From positions 248,001 to 312,000 of the forward strand of contig JAJLPB010000005.1 of the NCBI GenBank assembly GCA_025548565.1: DNA of 64,000 nucleotides. The letters are read 5' to 3'. Under the pieces are notes generated by a model. It had not been told where the DNA came from and did no database searches. It worked only from the letters and a program-made list of their open reading frames with translations. Shown here piece after piece: positions 16,674 through 24,842 of the stretch. Numbering within the stretch: position 1 is the first letter of the stretch; each line of letters opens with the position of its first letter. Origin of the DNA: Rugamonas sp. A1-17. GTDB taxonomy: Bacteria; Pseudomonadota; Gammaproteobacteria; Burkholderiales; Burkholderiaceae_D. The position numbers and the translations under genes are program-made.

Positions 16674-18950
16674 ATGGCAGCTAGTCTTTGGCTTGCAGTT
16701 GCGTGCGGCGTTATCGCCGTGATTTACGGTTTATGGTCTCGAAGCTGGATCTTGAGTCAGGACGCGGGCAACCCGCGCATGCAGGAAATCGCGCTGGCCA
16801 TCCAGCAGGGCGCCGCCGCCTACCTGGCGCGCCAGTACCGCACCATCGGCATCGTCGGCCTGGTGCTGCTCATCCTTATCGCCGCCTTGCTCGACATGAA
16901 GACCGCCGTCGGCTTCCTGATCGGCGCGGTGCTGTCCGGCGCCTGCGGCTTCATCGGCATGAACGTCTCGGTGCGCGCCAACGTGCGCACGGCGCAGGCG
17001 GCCACCAAGGGCATGAACGAGGCGCTCGACGTCGCCTTCAAGGGCGGCGCGATCACCGGCATGCTGGTGGTCGGCCTGGGCCTGCTGGGCGTGGTGCTGT
17101 TCTATATGTTCCTGACGGCGATGGCGCCGGGCGCGCCGAATCCGCCGCCCAATCCGCACGATCTGATCAAGCCCCTGATCGGGCTGGCCTTCGGCGCCTC
17201 GCTGATTTCCATCTTCGCCCGGCTGGGCGGCGGCATCTTCACCAAGGGCGCGGACGTCGGCGCCGACCTGGTGGGCAAGGTGGAGGCCGGCATCCCGGAG
17301 GACGATCCGCGCAACCCGGCGGTGATCGCCGATAACGTCGGCGACAACGTCGGCGACTGCGCCGGCATGGCGGCCGACCTGTTCGAAACCTATGTGGTGA
17401 CGCTGATCGCCACCATGCTGCTGGGCGCCTTGCTGATCACGTCGGCGCCGACCTCGGCCATCGTCTATCCGCTGCTGCTGGGCGCGGTGTCCATCATCGC
17501 CTCCATCATCGGCTGCTCGATGGTCAAGGCCAAGCCGGGCAAGAAGATCATGTCGGCGCTGTACACCGGGCTGTGGTGGGCGGCCGGCCTGTCGCTGATC
17601 GGCTTCGCCATCGTCACCTGGCAGATCTGGCCGGACGAGGCCATGCGCATGAAGATGATGGGCTGCACCGTGGTCGGCATCGTGCTGACCGGGCTGATGG
17701 TCTACATCACCGAGTACTACACCGGCACCGATTTCCATCCGGTCAAGCATATCGCCGAAGCCTCGACCACCGGCCACGGCACCAACATCATCGCCGGCCT
17801 GGGCGTGTCGATGAAGTCCACCGCCTATCCGGTGCTGGCGGTGTGCGCGGCGATCCTGGTGTCGTATCAGCTGGGCCAGCTGTACGGCGTGGCGATCGCG
17901 GCCACGTCGATGCTGTCGATGGCCGGCATTGTCGTGGCGCTGGACGCCTACGGCCCGATCACCGACAACGCCGGCGGCATCGCCGAAATGTCGGGCATGC
18001 CGGAATCGGTGCGCGCCATCACCGATCCGCTGGACGCGGTGGGCAACACCACCAAGGCCGTCACCAAGGGCTACGCGATCGGCTCGGCCGGCCTGGCGGC
18101 GCTGGTGCTGTTCGCCGATTACACGCACGCGCTGGAATCGAGCGGCAAGAGCGTCACCTTCGACCTGTCGAACCCGATGGTGATCGTCGGCCTGATCATC
18201 GGCGGCCTGATCCCCTACCTGTTCGGCGCGATGGCGATGGAGGCCGTGGGCCGCGCCGCCGGCGCCGTGGTGGTGGAGGTGCGCCGCCAGTTCCGCGACA
18301 TCAAGGGCATCATGGACGGCAGCGGCAAGCCGGAGTACGACAAGGCGGTCGACATGCTGACCGCGTCGGCGATCAAGGAAATGATCATCCCGTCGCTGCT
18401 GCCGGTGGTGGTGCCGATCATCGTCGGCATGCTGCTGGGGGCGGCCGCGCTGGGCGGCATGCTGATGGGGACCATCGTCACCGGCCTGTTCGTGGCGATC
18501 TCGATGACCACCGGCGGCGGCGCCTGGGACAACGCCAAGAAATACATCGAGGACGGCCACTTCGGCGGCAAGGGTTCGGACGCGCACAAGGCGGCCGTGA
18601 CCGGCGACACCGTGGGCGATCCATACAAGGACACGGCGGGGCCGGCGGTCAATCCGCTGATCAAGATCATCAACATCGTGGCGCTGTTGCTGGTGCCGCT
18701 GCTGCCGGCCTCTGGGTGGCTGGCGGTATCGGCGCCTGTGCCGGTGACGGCGATCACCGCGCCGGCGCCGACGATGATCACGTCGCCGGATGCCGGCATG
18801 ATGAAGCCAGCCGAAGTGCCGCCACCTCCACAGCCCTCGGCGTCCGCGCCGATGACTGAAGGCGCGCAACCGGCGCAGGACGCCACGGCGGGGCAGCCTG
18901 CCGCGGCAACCCCGGCCGCGTCGGTGGAGGCGCCACCGCCAGGCAAGTAA
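16674..18950 (+). CDS. hppA: Membrane-bound proton-pumping pyrophosphatase
   Basis: Integral membrane pump that couples pyrophosphate hydrolysis to proton export. About 16 membrane helices. Catalytic loop [20 protein letters not shown] and [21 protein letters not shown] are intact. [10 protein letters not shown] carries lysine where potassium-dependent enzymes have alanine, so it should be potassium-independent. The core is of normal size but the protein has 758 residues because of a tail of about 60 residues after the last helix, rich in Pro, Ala and Thr (APAPTMITS..., [11 protein letters not shown], ending EAPPPGK). Both ends of this family usually face the periplasm, so the tail is probably outside the cytoplasm. 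The gene has its own promoter region after the adk terminator. Confidence 0.96.
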   Translation: MAASLWLAVACGVIAVIYGLWSRSWILSQDAGNPRMQEIALAIQQGAAAYLARQYRTIGIVGLVLLILIAALLDMKTAVGFLIGAVLSGACGFIGMNVSVRANVRTAQAATKGMNEALDVAFKGGAITGMLVVGLGLLGVVLFYMFLTAMAPGAPNPPPNPHDLIKPLIGLAFGASLISIFARLGGGIFTKGADVGADLVGKVEAGIPEDDPRNPAVIADNVGDNVGDCAGMAADLFETYVVTLIATMLLGALLITSAPTSAIVYPLLLGAVSIIASIIGCSMVKAKPGKKIMSALYTGLWWAAGLSLIGFAIVTWQIWPDEAMRMKMMGCTVVGIVLTGLMVYITEYYTGTDFHPVKHIAEASTTGHGTNIIAGLGVSMKSTAYPVLAVCAAILVSYQLGQLYGVAIAATSMLSMAGIVVALDAYGPITDNAGGIAEMSGMPESVRAITDPLDAVGNTTKAVTKGYAIGSAGLAALVLFADYTHALESSGKSVTFDLSNPMVIVGLIIGGLIPYLFGAMAMEAVGRAAGAVVVEVRRQFRDIKGIMDGSGKPEYDKAVDMLTASAIKEMIIPSLLPVVVPIIVGMLLGAAALGGMLMGTIVTGLFVAISMTTGGGAWDNAKKYIEDGHFGGKGSDAHKAAVTGDTVGDPYKDTAGPAVNPLIKIINIVALLLVPLLPASGWLAVSAPVPVTAITAPAPTMITSPDAGMMKPAEVPPPPQPSASAPMTEGAQPAQDATAGQPAAATPAASVEAPPPGK

Positions 18951-18982
18951 GCGTTACCAATTGTTTCAAACGCTTCCCTCTG

Positions 18983-19016
18983 GTGCTACACCTGCTAATA
19001 ATGAAAGGTGTAGCAC
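18983..19016. promoter_or_regulatory. Perfect 11-bp inverted repeat before the His-rich gene
   Basis: GTGCTACACCT (18983-18993) and AGGTGTAGCAC (19006-19016) are separated by 12 bases. No T-tract follows, and the repeat ends only about 5 bases before the ribosome binding site of the next gene, so an mRNA leader hairpin or a repressor operator is more likely than a terminator. Confidence 0.55.
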
Positions 19017-19032
19017 TACGCGAGGTGAGACC

Positions 19033-19443
19033 ATGAACTTGTTGAAACCGGCATTGCTGTTGGCCTTCCTGTTGGGAGCGCTGACCTGCCCATATGCCTG
19101 GGCGCAGGGCCATGGCCACGGAGGAGGGGGCCACGGCCATTTCCATGGCGGCTGGGCAGGCGGCCATGGCTATCATCACGGCCACAGCTATGTGCGCGGC
19201 GGCGTCTTCATCGGCGCGCCGGTCTACTGGCCGCGTTACCGCTACTACGGTCCCTACTACGACGGGTATTACTATCCGCCCGGCTACTACGCCGACGCGC
19301 CACTGTACTTGCCGCCGGCCGACGCCGGCGTATCGTCGAGAAGGCTGTACTACTGCGACAATCCACGTGGCTACTATCCCAACATCACAAGCTGCCTGCT
19401 GCCGTGGCGCATGCTGGTCGCCACCGTGGTGCCGCCGCCATGA
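19033..19443 (+). CDS. Small secreted His/Gly/Tyr-rich protein
   Basis: 136 residues, function unknown. A signal peptide (LLKPALLLAFLLGALTCPYAWA, cleavage about residue 24) precedes a stretch rich in His and Gly (QGHGHGGGGHGHFHGGW, HGYHHGHSY) and then a Tyr/Pro-rich segment (YYGPYYDGYYYPPGYY). The histidine clusters suggest metal binding in the periplasm or at the surface, but this is inference from composition. Two cysteines near the end (YYCDN, ITSC) could form a disulfide. ATG 19033 is preceded by GAGGTGAG; an upstream frame extension would run into the inverted repeat and is rejected. It overlaps the next gene by four bases, so the two are co-translated. Confidence 0.75.
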   Translation: MNLLKPALLLAFLLGALTCPYAWAQGHGHGGGGHGHFHGGWAGGHGYHHGHSYVRGGVFIGAPVYWPRYRYYGPYYDGYYYPPGYYADAPLYLPPADAGVSSRRLYYCDNPRGYYPNITSCLLPWRMLVATVVPPP

Positions 19444-19886
19444 TGCCGCGCGCCGCGCTTTGCCTGATGCTGGCGTTGCCCGGCGCATGGGCCCTTGCCC
19501 AGGCACCGGCCCCGGCCAGTCCCGAACTGCGCGAATACGCCAAACTGCCGGTCTGCACGCTGAGCGCGGACGGCCAGCGATTGGCTGTCGAACCCTGCCG
19601 CACCGCGCCGGCGCGCAAGCCGATGCCGCGCCGTCCGGTCCCGCAGATCATCCAGCGCATGCCCATCGTCAAGCAGGCGCCGCAAGTGGCGATGCCCGCC
19701 GCGCCTCCGTCGCCGTCGCTGCAAACCCTGCTTAATCCGCCCAACGCACCGAAGGCCCTGAACAACTGCGGCCCCACCGGCTGCAATGACGCCAACGGCA
19801 CCCACATCAACAACGCCGGTCCCGGCACCGTCATCTCCCCCTCGGGCAAGGTTTGCAACCGCAACGGCGCCTGGGTGCAGTGCTAG
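19440..19886 (+). CDS. Small secreted Pro-rich protein, unknown function
   Basis: 148 residues. A signal peptide (AALCLMLALPGAWALAQA) is followed by a Pro/Ala-rich middle and a C-terminal part with five cysteines: PVCTLS, EPCRTA earlier, then LNNCGPTGCNDANG and VCNRNGAWVQC. The final segment (GKVCNRNGAWVQC) resembles short disulfide-closed repeats seen in other exported proteins of unknown role. Start ATG 19440 overlaps the stop of the His-rich gene (ATGA), so the two form a pair. The stop TAG shares the palindrome CTAG with the stop of the convergent acyltransferase gene. Confidence 0.7.
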   Translation: MMPRAALCLMLALPGAWALAQAPAPASPELREYAKLPVCTLSADGQRLAVEPCRTAPARKPMPRRPVPQIIQRMPIVKQAPQVAMPAAPPSPSLQTLLNPPNAPKALNNCGPTGCNDANGTHINNAGPGTVISPSGKVCNRNGAWVQC

Positions 19887-20809
19887 TGCTGCCACGAGGC
19901 CACGGCCGCGCGGCGCGACAGGCGGTGAAGGCCCGCAGCCACGGCCACGATGACGACGGTCGAGATGACGAGGTCGAGCAAGGTGTTGTGGGTAGGGTGC
20001 ACAAACAGATAAGTGTGAACCAGGAATATTTCGAGCAAGTAGTCCTCAAGCCTGACGAGCCGGGACAAGCCGTGCCAGCGGAAACCGGTGGCGTTGGCCA
20101 GCCACATGCAACAGGCGATGCTTGTCAGGGCGATCAGCGCGGTATTGGCGCCCTTGAGCCCGATGCCGTGAGCCGCCAACAGTGCGACGCATCCGAGCGC
20201 GGCGACCAGCGCCGCTGGCCGGGCGCGCAGCCGTGGTCTTGGCATGCCGTACGCTACGCCGAGGATAAAACCAAGCGATGTCAGCCAAAGTTCATGGCCG
20301 ATGCGGGACCGCTCTTCGAGGTAGATCGCGATAACGGTTGAACTCGCCGCGACAACCATGGCGCGCGGTGCGGATCGGCAAACCTTTGCCAGCAATGGGT
20401 AGGTCAGGTAAAACATCAACAGCAACGTGAAGAACCACAGGCCCGCGCCCAGCCCGCTGCGGTTATGGATGCCCATCCAGTTCAGCACGCCCGACAGCCC
20501 GAGAAAATGCACCAGCGTGTGCCAGTGAAACAGCACTCCGCCGCGCAGCATGACCACGACGGCAAGGAATCCCAGGATGACCCAGTAGCGCGCGCCCAAC
20601 CGCTCCAGCTTGTTTTTCCAGAACCGCCCGATGTCTACGCCGGCTCCGTATCGCCGCGACGTGAAGTATCCCGAGGAAAACGCGAAGATAAACAGCCCGA
20701 CCGTCACCGGTATCCACAAAATCGACGGCGAAAACCAATGGCCGGCGAGCACGGTGAAGATCGCGATCACCTTGGCGATGGAAAAGTTGAGGCTGATCCT
20801 GGCGTCCAT
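19883..20809 (-). CDS. Acyltransferase family 3 membrane protein
   Basis: 308-residue polytopic membrane protein of the acyltransferase 3 (OafA/NodX) group. FSIAKVIAIFTVLAGHWFSP near the N-terminus, GLFIFAFSSGYFTSRRY and WKNKLERLGARYWV follow the AT3 pattern (first helix with a His, then the RRxxR-like loop). Members O-acylate polysaccharides or other envelope sugars; the acceptor is unknown. ATG 20809 has a strong ribosome binding site (GGAGGAG); the longer in-frame start at 20953 would overlap the divergent SDR promoter and is rejected. Confidence 0.78.
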   Translation of the reverse strand: MDARISLNFSIAKVIAIFTVLAGHWFSPSILWIPVTVGLFIFAFSSGYFTSRRYGAGVDIGRFWKNKLERLGARYWVILGFLAVVVMLRGGVLFHWHTLVHFLGLSGVLNWMGIHNRSGLGAGLWFFTLLLMFYLTYPLLAKVCRSAPRAMVVAASSTVIAIYLEERSRIGHELWLTSLGFILGVAYGMPRPRLRARPAALVAALGCVALLAAHGIGLKGANTALIALTSIACCMWLANATGFRWHGLSRLVRLEDYLLEIFLVHTYLFVHPTHNTLLDLVISTVVIVAVAAGLHRLSRRAAVASWQH

Positions 20810-20909
20810 GGCTCCTCCGCGGTCGGACGCAAACCGTAGCATGGCGGGGCGGGCGCCCCTTTGCGCTTTTTCCTCAATCCCGATGAAAAATTCGCTACAA
20901 TTGCGATGT

Positions 20910-20927
20910 GACGTTAACGTAAACGTC
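20910..20927. promoter_or_regulatory. 18-bp near-perfect palindrome in the SDR promoter
   Basis: GACGTTAACGTAAACGTC (16 of 18 positions symmetric, with perfect core ACGTTAACGT at 20911-20920) lies 25 bp before the SDR start. Its ACGT-N2-ACGT pattern resembles, from memory, the operator of LiuR, the MerR-type regulator of branched-chain amino acid degradation in proteobacteria, which suits the downstream enzyme. Confidence 0.5.
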
Positions 20928-20951
20928 AAATAAAAACAGATAGGGACACAC

Positions 20952-21710
20952 ATGCAAATTCAGAACAACGTATTCATCGTCACCGGCGGCGCGTCGGGCC
21001 TGGGCGCCGCCACCGCGCGCATGCTCGTCGGGCAGGGCGCCAAGGTCGTGCTGGCCGACGTGCAGGTCGAGCCGGGCGAGGCGCTGGCCGCCGAGCTCAA
21101 GGCCGTCTTCGTCAAGTGCGACGTCACCTCGGAAGCCGACGGCAAGGCCGTGGTCGACGCAGCCCTCGCGCTGGGCACGCTGCGCGGCCTGATCAACTGC
21201 GCCGGCGTGGCGCCGGCCGTCAAGACCGTCGGCAAGGACGGCCCGCATCCGCTGGACGTGTTCCAGCGCACCATCAACATCAACCTGGTCGGCACCTTCA
21301 ACATGGCCCGCCTGGCCGCCGACGCCATGGGCAAAACCGCCGCCACCGACAGCGGCGAACGCGGCGTGATCATCAACACCGCCTCGGTCGCGGCCTTCGA
21401 CGGCCAGATCGGCCAGGCCGCCTACGCCGCCTCCAAGGCCGCCGTCGCCGGCCTGACCCTGCCGATGGCGCGCGACCTGTCGCGCAGCGCCATCCGCGTG
21501 ATGACCATCGCCCCCGGCATCTTCGAAACCCCGATGTTGATGGGCATGCCGGAGGAAGTGCGCACCGCCTTGGGCAATATGGTGCCGTTCCCGCCGCGCC
21601 TCGGCCGTCCGGACGAATACGCCCACCTGGCCAAGGCCATCATCGAGAACACCATGATGAACGGCGAGACCATTCGCCTGGACGGCGCCATCCGCATGCA
21701 GCCGAAGTAA
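20952..21710 (+). CDS. SDR-family 3-hydroxyacyl-CoA dehydrogenase (HSD10-like)
   Basis: 252-residue classical short-chain dehydrogenase. NAD site [25 protein letters not shown] (NAG motif), catalytic Ser in [11 protein letters not shown] and YAASK (Tyr/Lys). The insertion around 90-105 and [19 protein letters not shown] near the C-terminus resemble type II 3-hydroxyacyl-CoA dehydrogenase / 17beta-HSD10, which acts on 3-hydroxy-2-methylbutyryl-CoA in isoleucine breakdown and on short 3-hydroxyacyl-CoAs. The palindrome in its promoter fits such a role. It is monocistronic: a hairpin follows. Confidence 0.85.
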   Translation: MQIQNNVFIVTGGASGLGAATARMLVGQGAKVVLADVQVEPGEALAAELKAVFVKCDVTSEADGKAVVDAALALGTLRGLINCAGVAPAVKTVGKDGPHPLDVFQRTININLVGTFNMARLAADAMGKTAATDSGERGVIINTASVAAFDGQIGQAAYAASKAAVAGLTLPMARDLSRSAIRVMTIAPGIFETPMLMGMPEEVRTALGNMVPFPPRLGRPDEYAHLAKAIIENTMMNGETIRLDGAIRMQPK

Positions 21711-21749
21711 ACGGTTTACACGATTTCGTGTAGGATGCCAGAGTGATCG

Positions 21750-21780
21750 GGCGCGCGGCCCTGGCCGCGCGCCTCTTATT
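21750..21780 (+). terminator. GC-rich hairpin with short T-run before ggt
   Basis: GGCGCGCGGCC (21750-21760) pairs with GGCCGCGCGCC (21763-21773), followed by TCTTATTTT. It is a likely terminator of the SDR gene, ending right before the ggt ribosome binding site (GGAGAG). The T-run is imperfect. Confidence 0.6.
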
Positions 21781-21791
21781 TTGGAGAGTCC

Positions 21792-23582
21792 ATGTCCCGT
21801 TTGAAGCCCCTTGCGCTGAGCCTCGCGCTGTCCCTTCCGCTGCTGGCCGCGCTGAACGCGCCGGTCTACGCCCAACGCACCGGCGCCGACGTGGCGCCCG
21901 AAATCGCCACCGGCTTCGCCGAAAAAGCCGGCAAGTCCGCGCAAAAATTCATGATGGCGGCGGCCAATCCGCTGGCCACCCAGGCCGGCTACCAGATGCT
22001 CAAGCAGGGCGGCGCCGCGATCGACGCGGCCATCGCCACCCAGCTGGTGCTCACGCTGGTCGAGCCGCAATCGTCCGGCATCGGCGGCGGCTCCTTCCTG
22101 CTGTACTCCGACGGCACGCGCGTGCAATCCTACGACGGCCGCGAAACCGCGCCCGCCACGGCGGACGAACATCTGTTCCAGGACAAGGACGGCAAACCCG
22201 TTTCGCGCGAAACCGGCGTGATCGGCGGCCGTTCGGTTGGCGCGCCCGGCGTGCTGCGCATGCTGGAGCTGGCGCACAAGGAGCACGGCAAGCTGCCGTG
22301 GAAGGCGCTGTTCGCGCCGGCCATCAAGCTGGCCGAAGACGGCTTCAATGTCAGCCCGCGCCTGAACGCGCTGCTCAGCTGGGACCGCTATCTGGCGCGC
22401 GACCCGGTCGCCAGGGCCTACTTCTTCGGCGAGGACGGCAAACCGCGCCCGGTCGGCTACCTGCTGAAGAATCCCGAACTGGCGCGCACCCTGCGCGAGA
22501 TCGCCGACGGCGGCGCCGACGCCTTCTACAAAGGCCGCATCGCGCGCGACATCGCCGCCAAGGTGGCCGGCCATCCGACCAATCCCGGCAAGCTGACCGC
22601 CGCCGACATCGCCGGCTACCAGGCCAAGGAGCGCACGCCAATCTGCAGCGACTACAAGGCATGGACCGTGTGCGGCGCGCCGCCGCCGTCGTCGGGCGGC
22701 ATCGCCATCGCGCAGATGCTGGGCATCCTGGAGGTGAAGGACATCAGCCCGTACAAGCCAGTCAACGGCATGCTGACGGCCGAAGGCATCCACCTGTTCA
22801 GCGAGGCCGGACGCCTGGCCTACGCGGACCGCAACCGCTACGTCGCCGACACCGACTTCGTCCCGCTGCCTGGCAAGGGCGTGGCCGCGCTGCTGGACAA
22901 GGGCTACCTGAAGCAGCGCGCCTCGCTGATCGGCGAGAAGTCCATGGGCCACGCCAATTACGGCACGCCGGCCACGATGCAGGTCGCGTGGGGCGCCGAC
23001 ACCGCCATCGACAAGCCATCCACCTCGCACCTGGTGGCGGTGGACGCCTACGGCGGCGGCCTGTCGATGACCACCTCGGTGGAAGACGCCTTCGGCGCGC
23101 GCCAGATGGTCGACGGCTTCATGCTGAACAACCAGCTGACCGACTTCTCCTTCGATTCGCAGGACGAGAACGGCCCGATCGCCAACCGCGTGCAGGCCGG
23201 CAAACGCCCGCGCAGCGCCATGTCGCCGACGCTGGTGTTCGACAAGGGCACGCACAAGCTGGTGCTGGCCACCGGCTCGCCGGGCGGCTCGGCCATCATC
23301 AACTACGTGGCCAAGGTGTTGGTCGGCACGCTGGACTGGCAGCTCGATGTGCAGCAGGCCATCAGCCTGCCCAATATCGGCAGCCGCAACGGCCCGACCG
23401 AACTGGAAGCGGGCCGCGTGGCGCCGGCGGTGGTCGAGCAGCTCAAGGCGCGCGGCCACCAGGTGCGCGAGTTCGAGCTCAACTCCGGCCTGCAGGGCAT
23501 CCAGCGCCGCACGGTCGGCGGCAAGGAGCAGTGGTTCGGCGGCGCCGATCCCCGTCGCGAAGGTGTCGTATTAGGCGACTAA
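21792..23582 (+). CDS. ggt: Gamma-glutamyltransferase
   Basis: Exported, self-processing enzyme that cleaves or transfers the gamma-glutamyl group of glutathione and related peptides in the periplasm. 596 residues with signal peptide (LALSLALSLPLLAALNAPVYA). The large subunit holds NPLATQAGYQMLKQGGAAIDAAIA and SSGIGGGSFLL; the small subunit would begin at T411 in STSHLVAVD, the autocatalytic nucleophile, followed by YGGGLSMTTSVEDAFGA and ATGSPGGSAIINYV. All key sites are present and length is normal. Confidence 0.95.
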   Translation: MSRLKPLALSLALSLPLLAALNAPVYAQRTGADVAPEIATGFAEKAGKSAQKFMMAAANPLATQAGYQMLKQGGAAIDAAIATQLVLTLVEPQSSGIGGGSFLLYSDGTRVQSYDGRETAPATADEHLFQDKDGKPVSRETGVIGGRSVGAPGVLRMLELAHKEHGKLPWKALFAPAIKLAEDGFNVSPRLNALLSWDRYLARDPVARAYFFGEDGKPRPVGYLLKNPELARTLREIADGGADAFYKGRIARDIAAKVAGHPTNPGKLTAADIAGYQAKERTPICSDYKAWTVCGAPPPSSGGIAIAQMLGILEVKDISPYKPVNGMLTAEGIHLFSEAGRLAYADRNRYVADTDFVPLPGKGVAALLDKGYLKQRASLIGEKSMGHANYGTPATMQVAWGADTAIDKPSTSHLVAVDAYGGGLSMTTSVEDAFGARQMVDGFMLNNQLTDFSFDSQDENGPIANRVQAGKRPRSAMSPTLVFDKGTHKLVLATGSPGGSAIINYVAKVLVGTLDWQLDVQQAISLPNIGSRNGPTELEAGRVAPAVVEQLKARGHQVREFELNSGLQGIQRRTVGGKEQWFGGADPRREGVVLGD

Positions 23583-23630
23583 AGCCGTCAAACGCTCCCC
23601 AAATCCGGCATACCCTGCTAACCTTGTCGT

Positions 23631-24806
23631 ATGGGAATTCAAAAGAAAACAGGATTGATCCTGACGGGCGGCGGCGCCCGCGCCGCCTACCAGGTCGGCG
23701 TGCTGCAGGCGATCTCGGAGATACTGTGGGAAGCGGGCTGGCCGCCGGCGCGCAATCCGTTCGACATCATCTGCGGCACCTCGGCCGGCGCCATCAACGC
23801 CACCGCGCTGGCCTGCCGCGCCGATAACTTCGGCGAGGGCGTGCAAAAGCTGCTCGACGTCTGGCAGCACATCGAAGTGGGACAGGTCTACCGCGCCGAC
23901 TCGCTGGGCGTGATCCGCTCCGGCGCGCGCTGGTTGTCGCTGTTGTCGTTCGGCTGGCTGCTGCGCAAATGGCGCGCCGCGCCGCCCGCGTCGCTGCTGG
24001 ACAATACCCCGCTGGTCGGCCTGCTGCATCGCATGCTCGACTTGCCGCGCCTGGACACGGTGCTGTCCGAGGGCCTGCTGCACGCGCTGGCCGTCACCGC
24101 TTCGTCCTACACCGCCGGCAACCACATGACGTTCTACCAGACCGCCGCCGACATCGCGCCGTGGATACGCATGCAGCGCGTGGCCCTGCAGGACCAGATT
24201 GGCGTCGAGCATCTGCTGGCATCGTCGGCGATACCGTTCATCTTCCCGGCCACGCCGTTGTACATGGGCGGCCACCGCGAATACTGCGGCGACGGATCGA
24301 TGCGCCAGCTGGCGCCGATCTCGCCGGCCATCCACCTCGGCGCCAGCAAGGTGCTGGTGGTCGGGGCGGGGCGCCTGACCGAGCCGGCCCGCAGCGCCGC
24401 CGAGAAAAGCGCGGCGCGTTATCCCAGCCTGGCGCAGATCGCCGGCCACGCCATGTCGTCGATCTTCCTCGACAGCCTGGCGGTGGACATCGAACGGCTG
24501 GAGCGCATCAACAAGACGCTGTCCATGCTGCCGCCGGAGCTGCTGTCGCAGACGCCGCTCAAGCCGGTGCAGTTGCTGGTGATCGCGCCGTCCGAGCGGC
24601 TCGACGACATCGCCAGCCGCCACATCGCCAGTTTGCCGGCGCCGATACGCACCATGCTGTCCGGGATAGGCGCCACCGAGACCCGCGGCGCCGCACTCGC
24701 GTCGTACTTGTTGTTCGAATCGACATATACTTGCGAGTTGATCCGCCTCGGACAGCGCGACACGCACGCGCGCAAGGACGATGTGCTGGCGTTTTTCGAA
24801 TCCTGA
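23631..24806 (+). CDS. Patatin-like phospholipase
   Basis: 391-residue lipid acyl hydrolase of the patatin family. The oxyanion loop LTGGGARAAYQVGVLQAI (about 11-28), the nucleophile S51 in CGTSAGAINA and the catalytic D221 in CGDGSMRQLAPISPAI give a complete Ser-Asp dyad. A second half of about 170 residues with no known motif is typical for this longer subgroup. No signal peptide, so cytoplasmic or peripheral membrane. Substrate is unknown. Confidence 0.9.
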   Translation: MGIQKKTGLILTGGGARAAYQVGVLQAISEILWEAGWPPARNPFDIICGTSAGAINATALACRADNFGEGVQKLLDVWQHIEVGQVYRADSLGVIRSGARWLSLLSFGWLLRKWRAAPPASLLDNTPLVGLLHRMLDLPRLDTVLSEGLLHALAVTASSYTAGNHMTFYQTAADIAPWIRMQRVALQDQIGVEHLLASSAIPFIFPATPLYMGGHREYCGDGSMRQLAPISPAIHLGASKVLVVGAGRLTEPARSAAEKSAARYPSLAQIAGHAMSSIFLDSLAVDIERLERINKTLSMLPPELLSQTPLKPVQLLVIAPSERLDDIASRHIASLPAPIRTMLSGIGATETRGAALASYLLFESTYTCELIRLGQRDTHARKDDVLAFFES

Positions 24807-24842
24807 ATTTTGCGCATGGATACCTGACCGACGGGACCCTTT

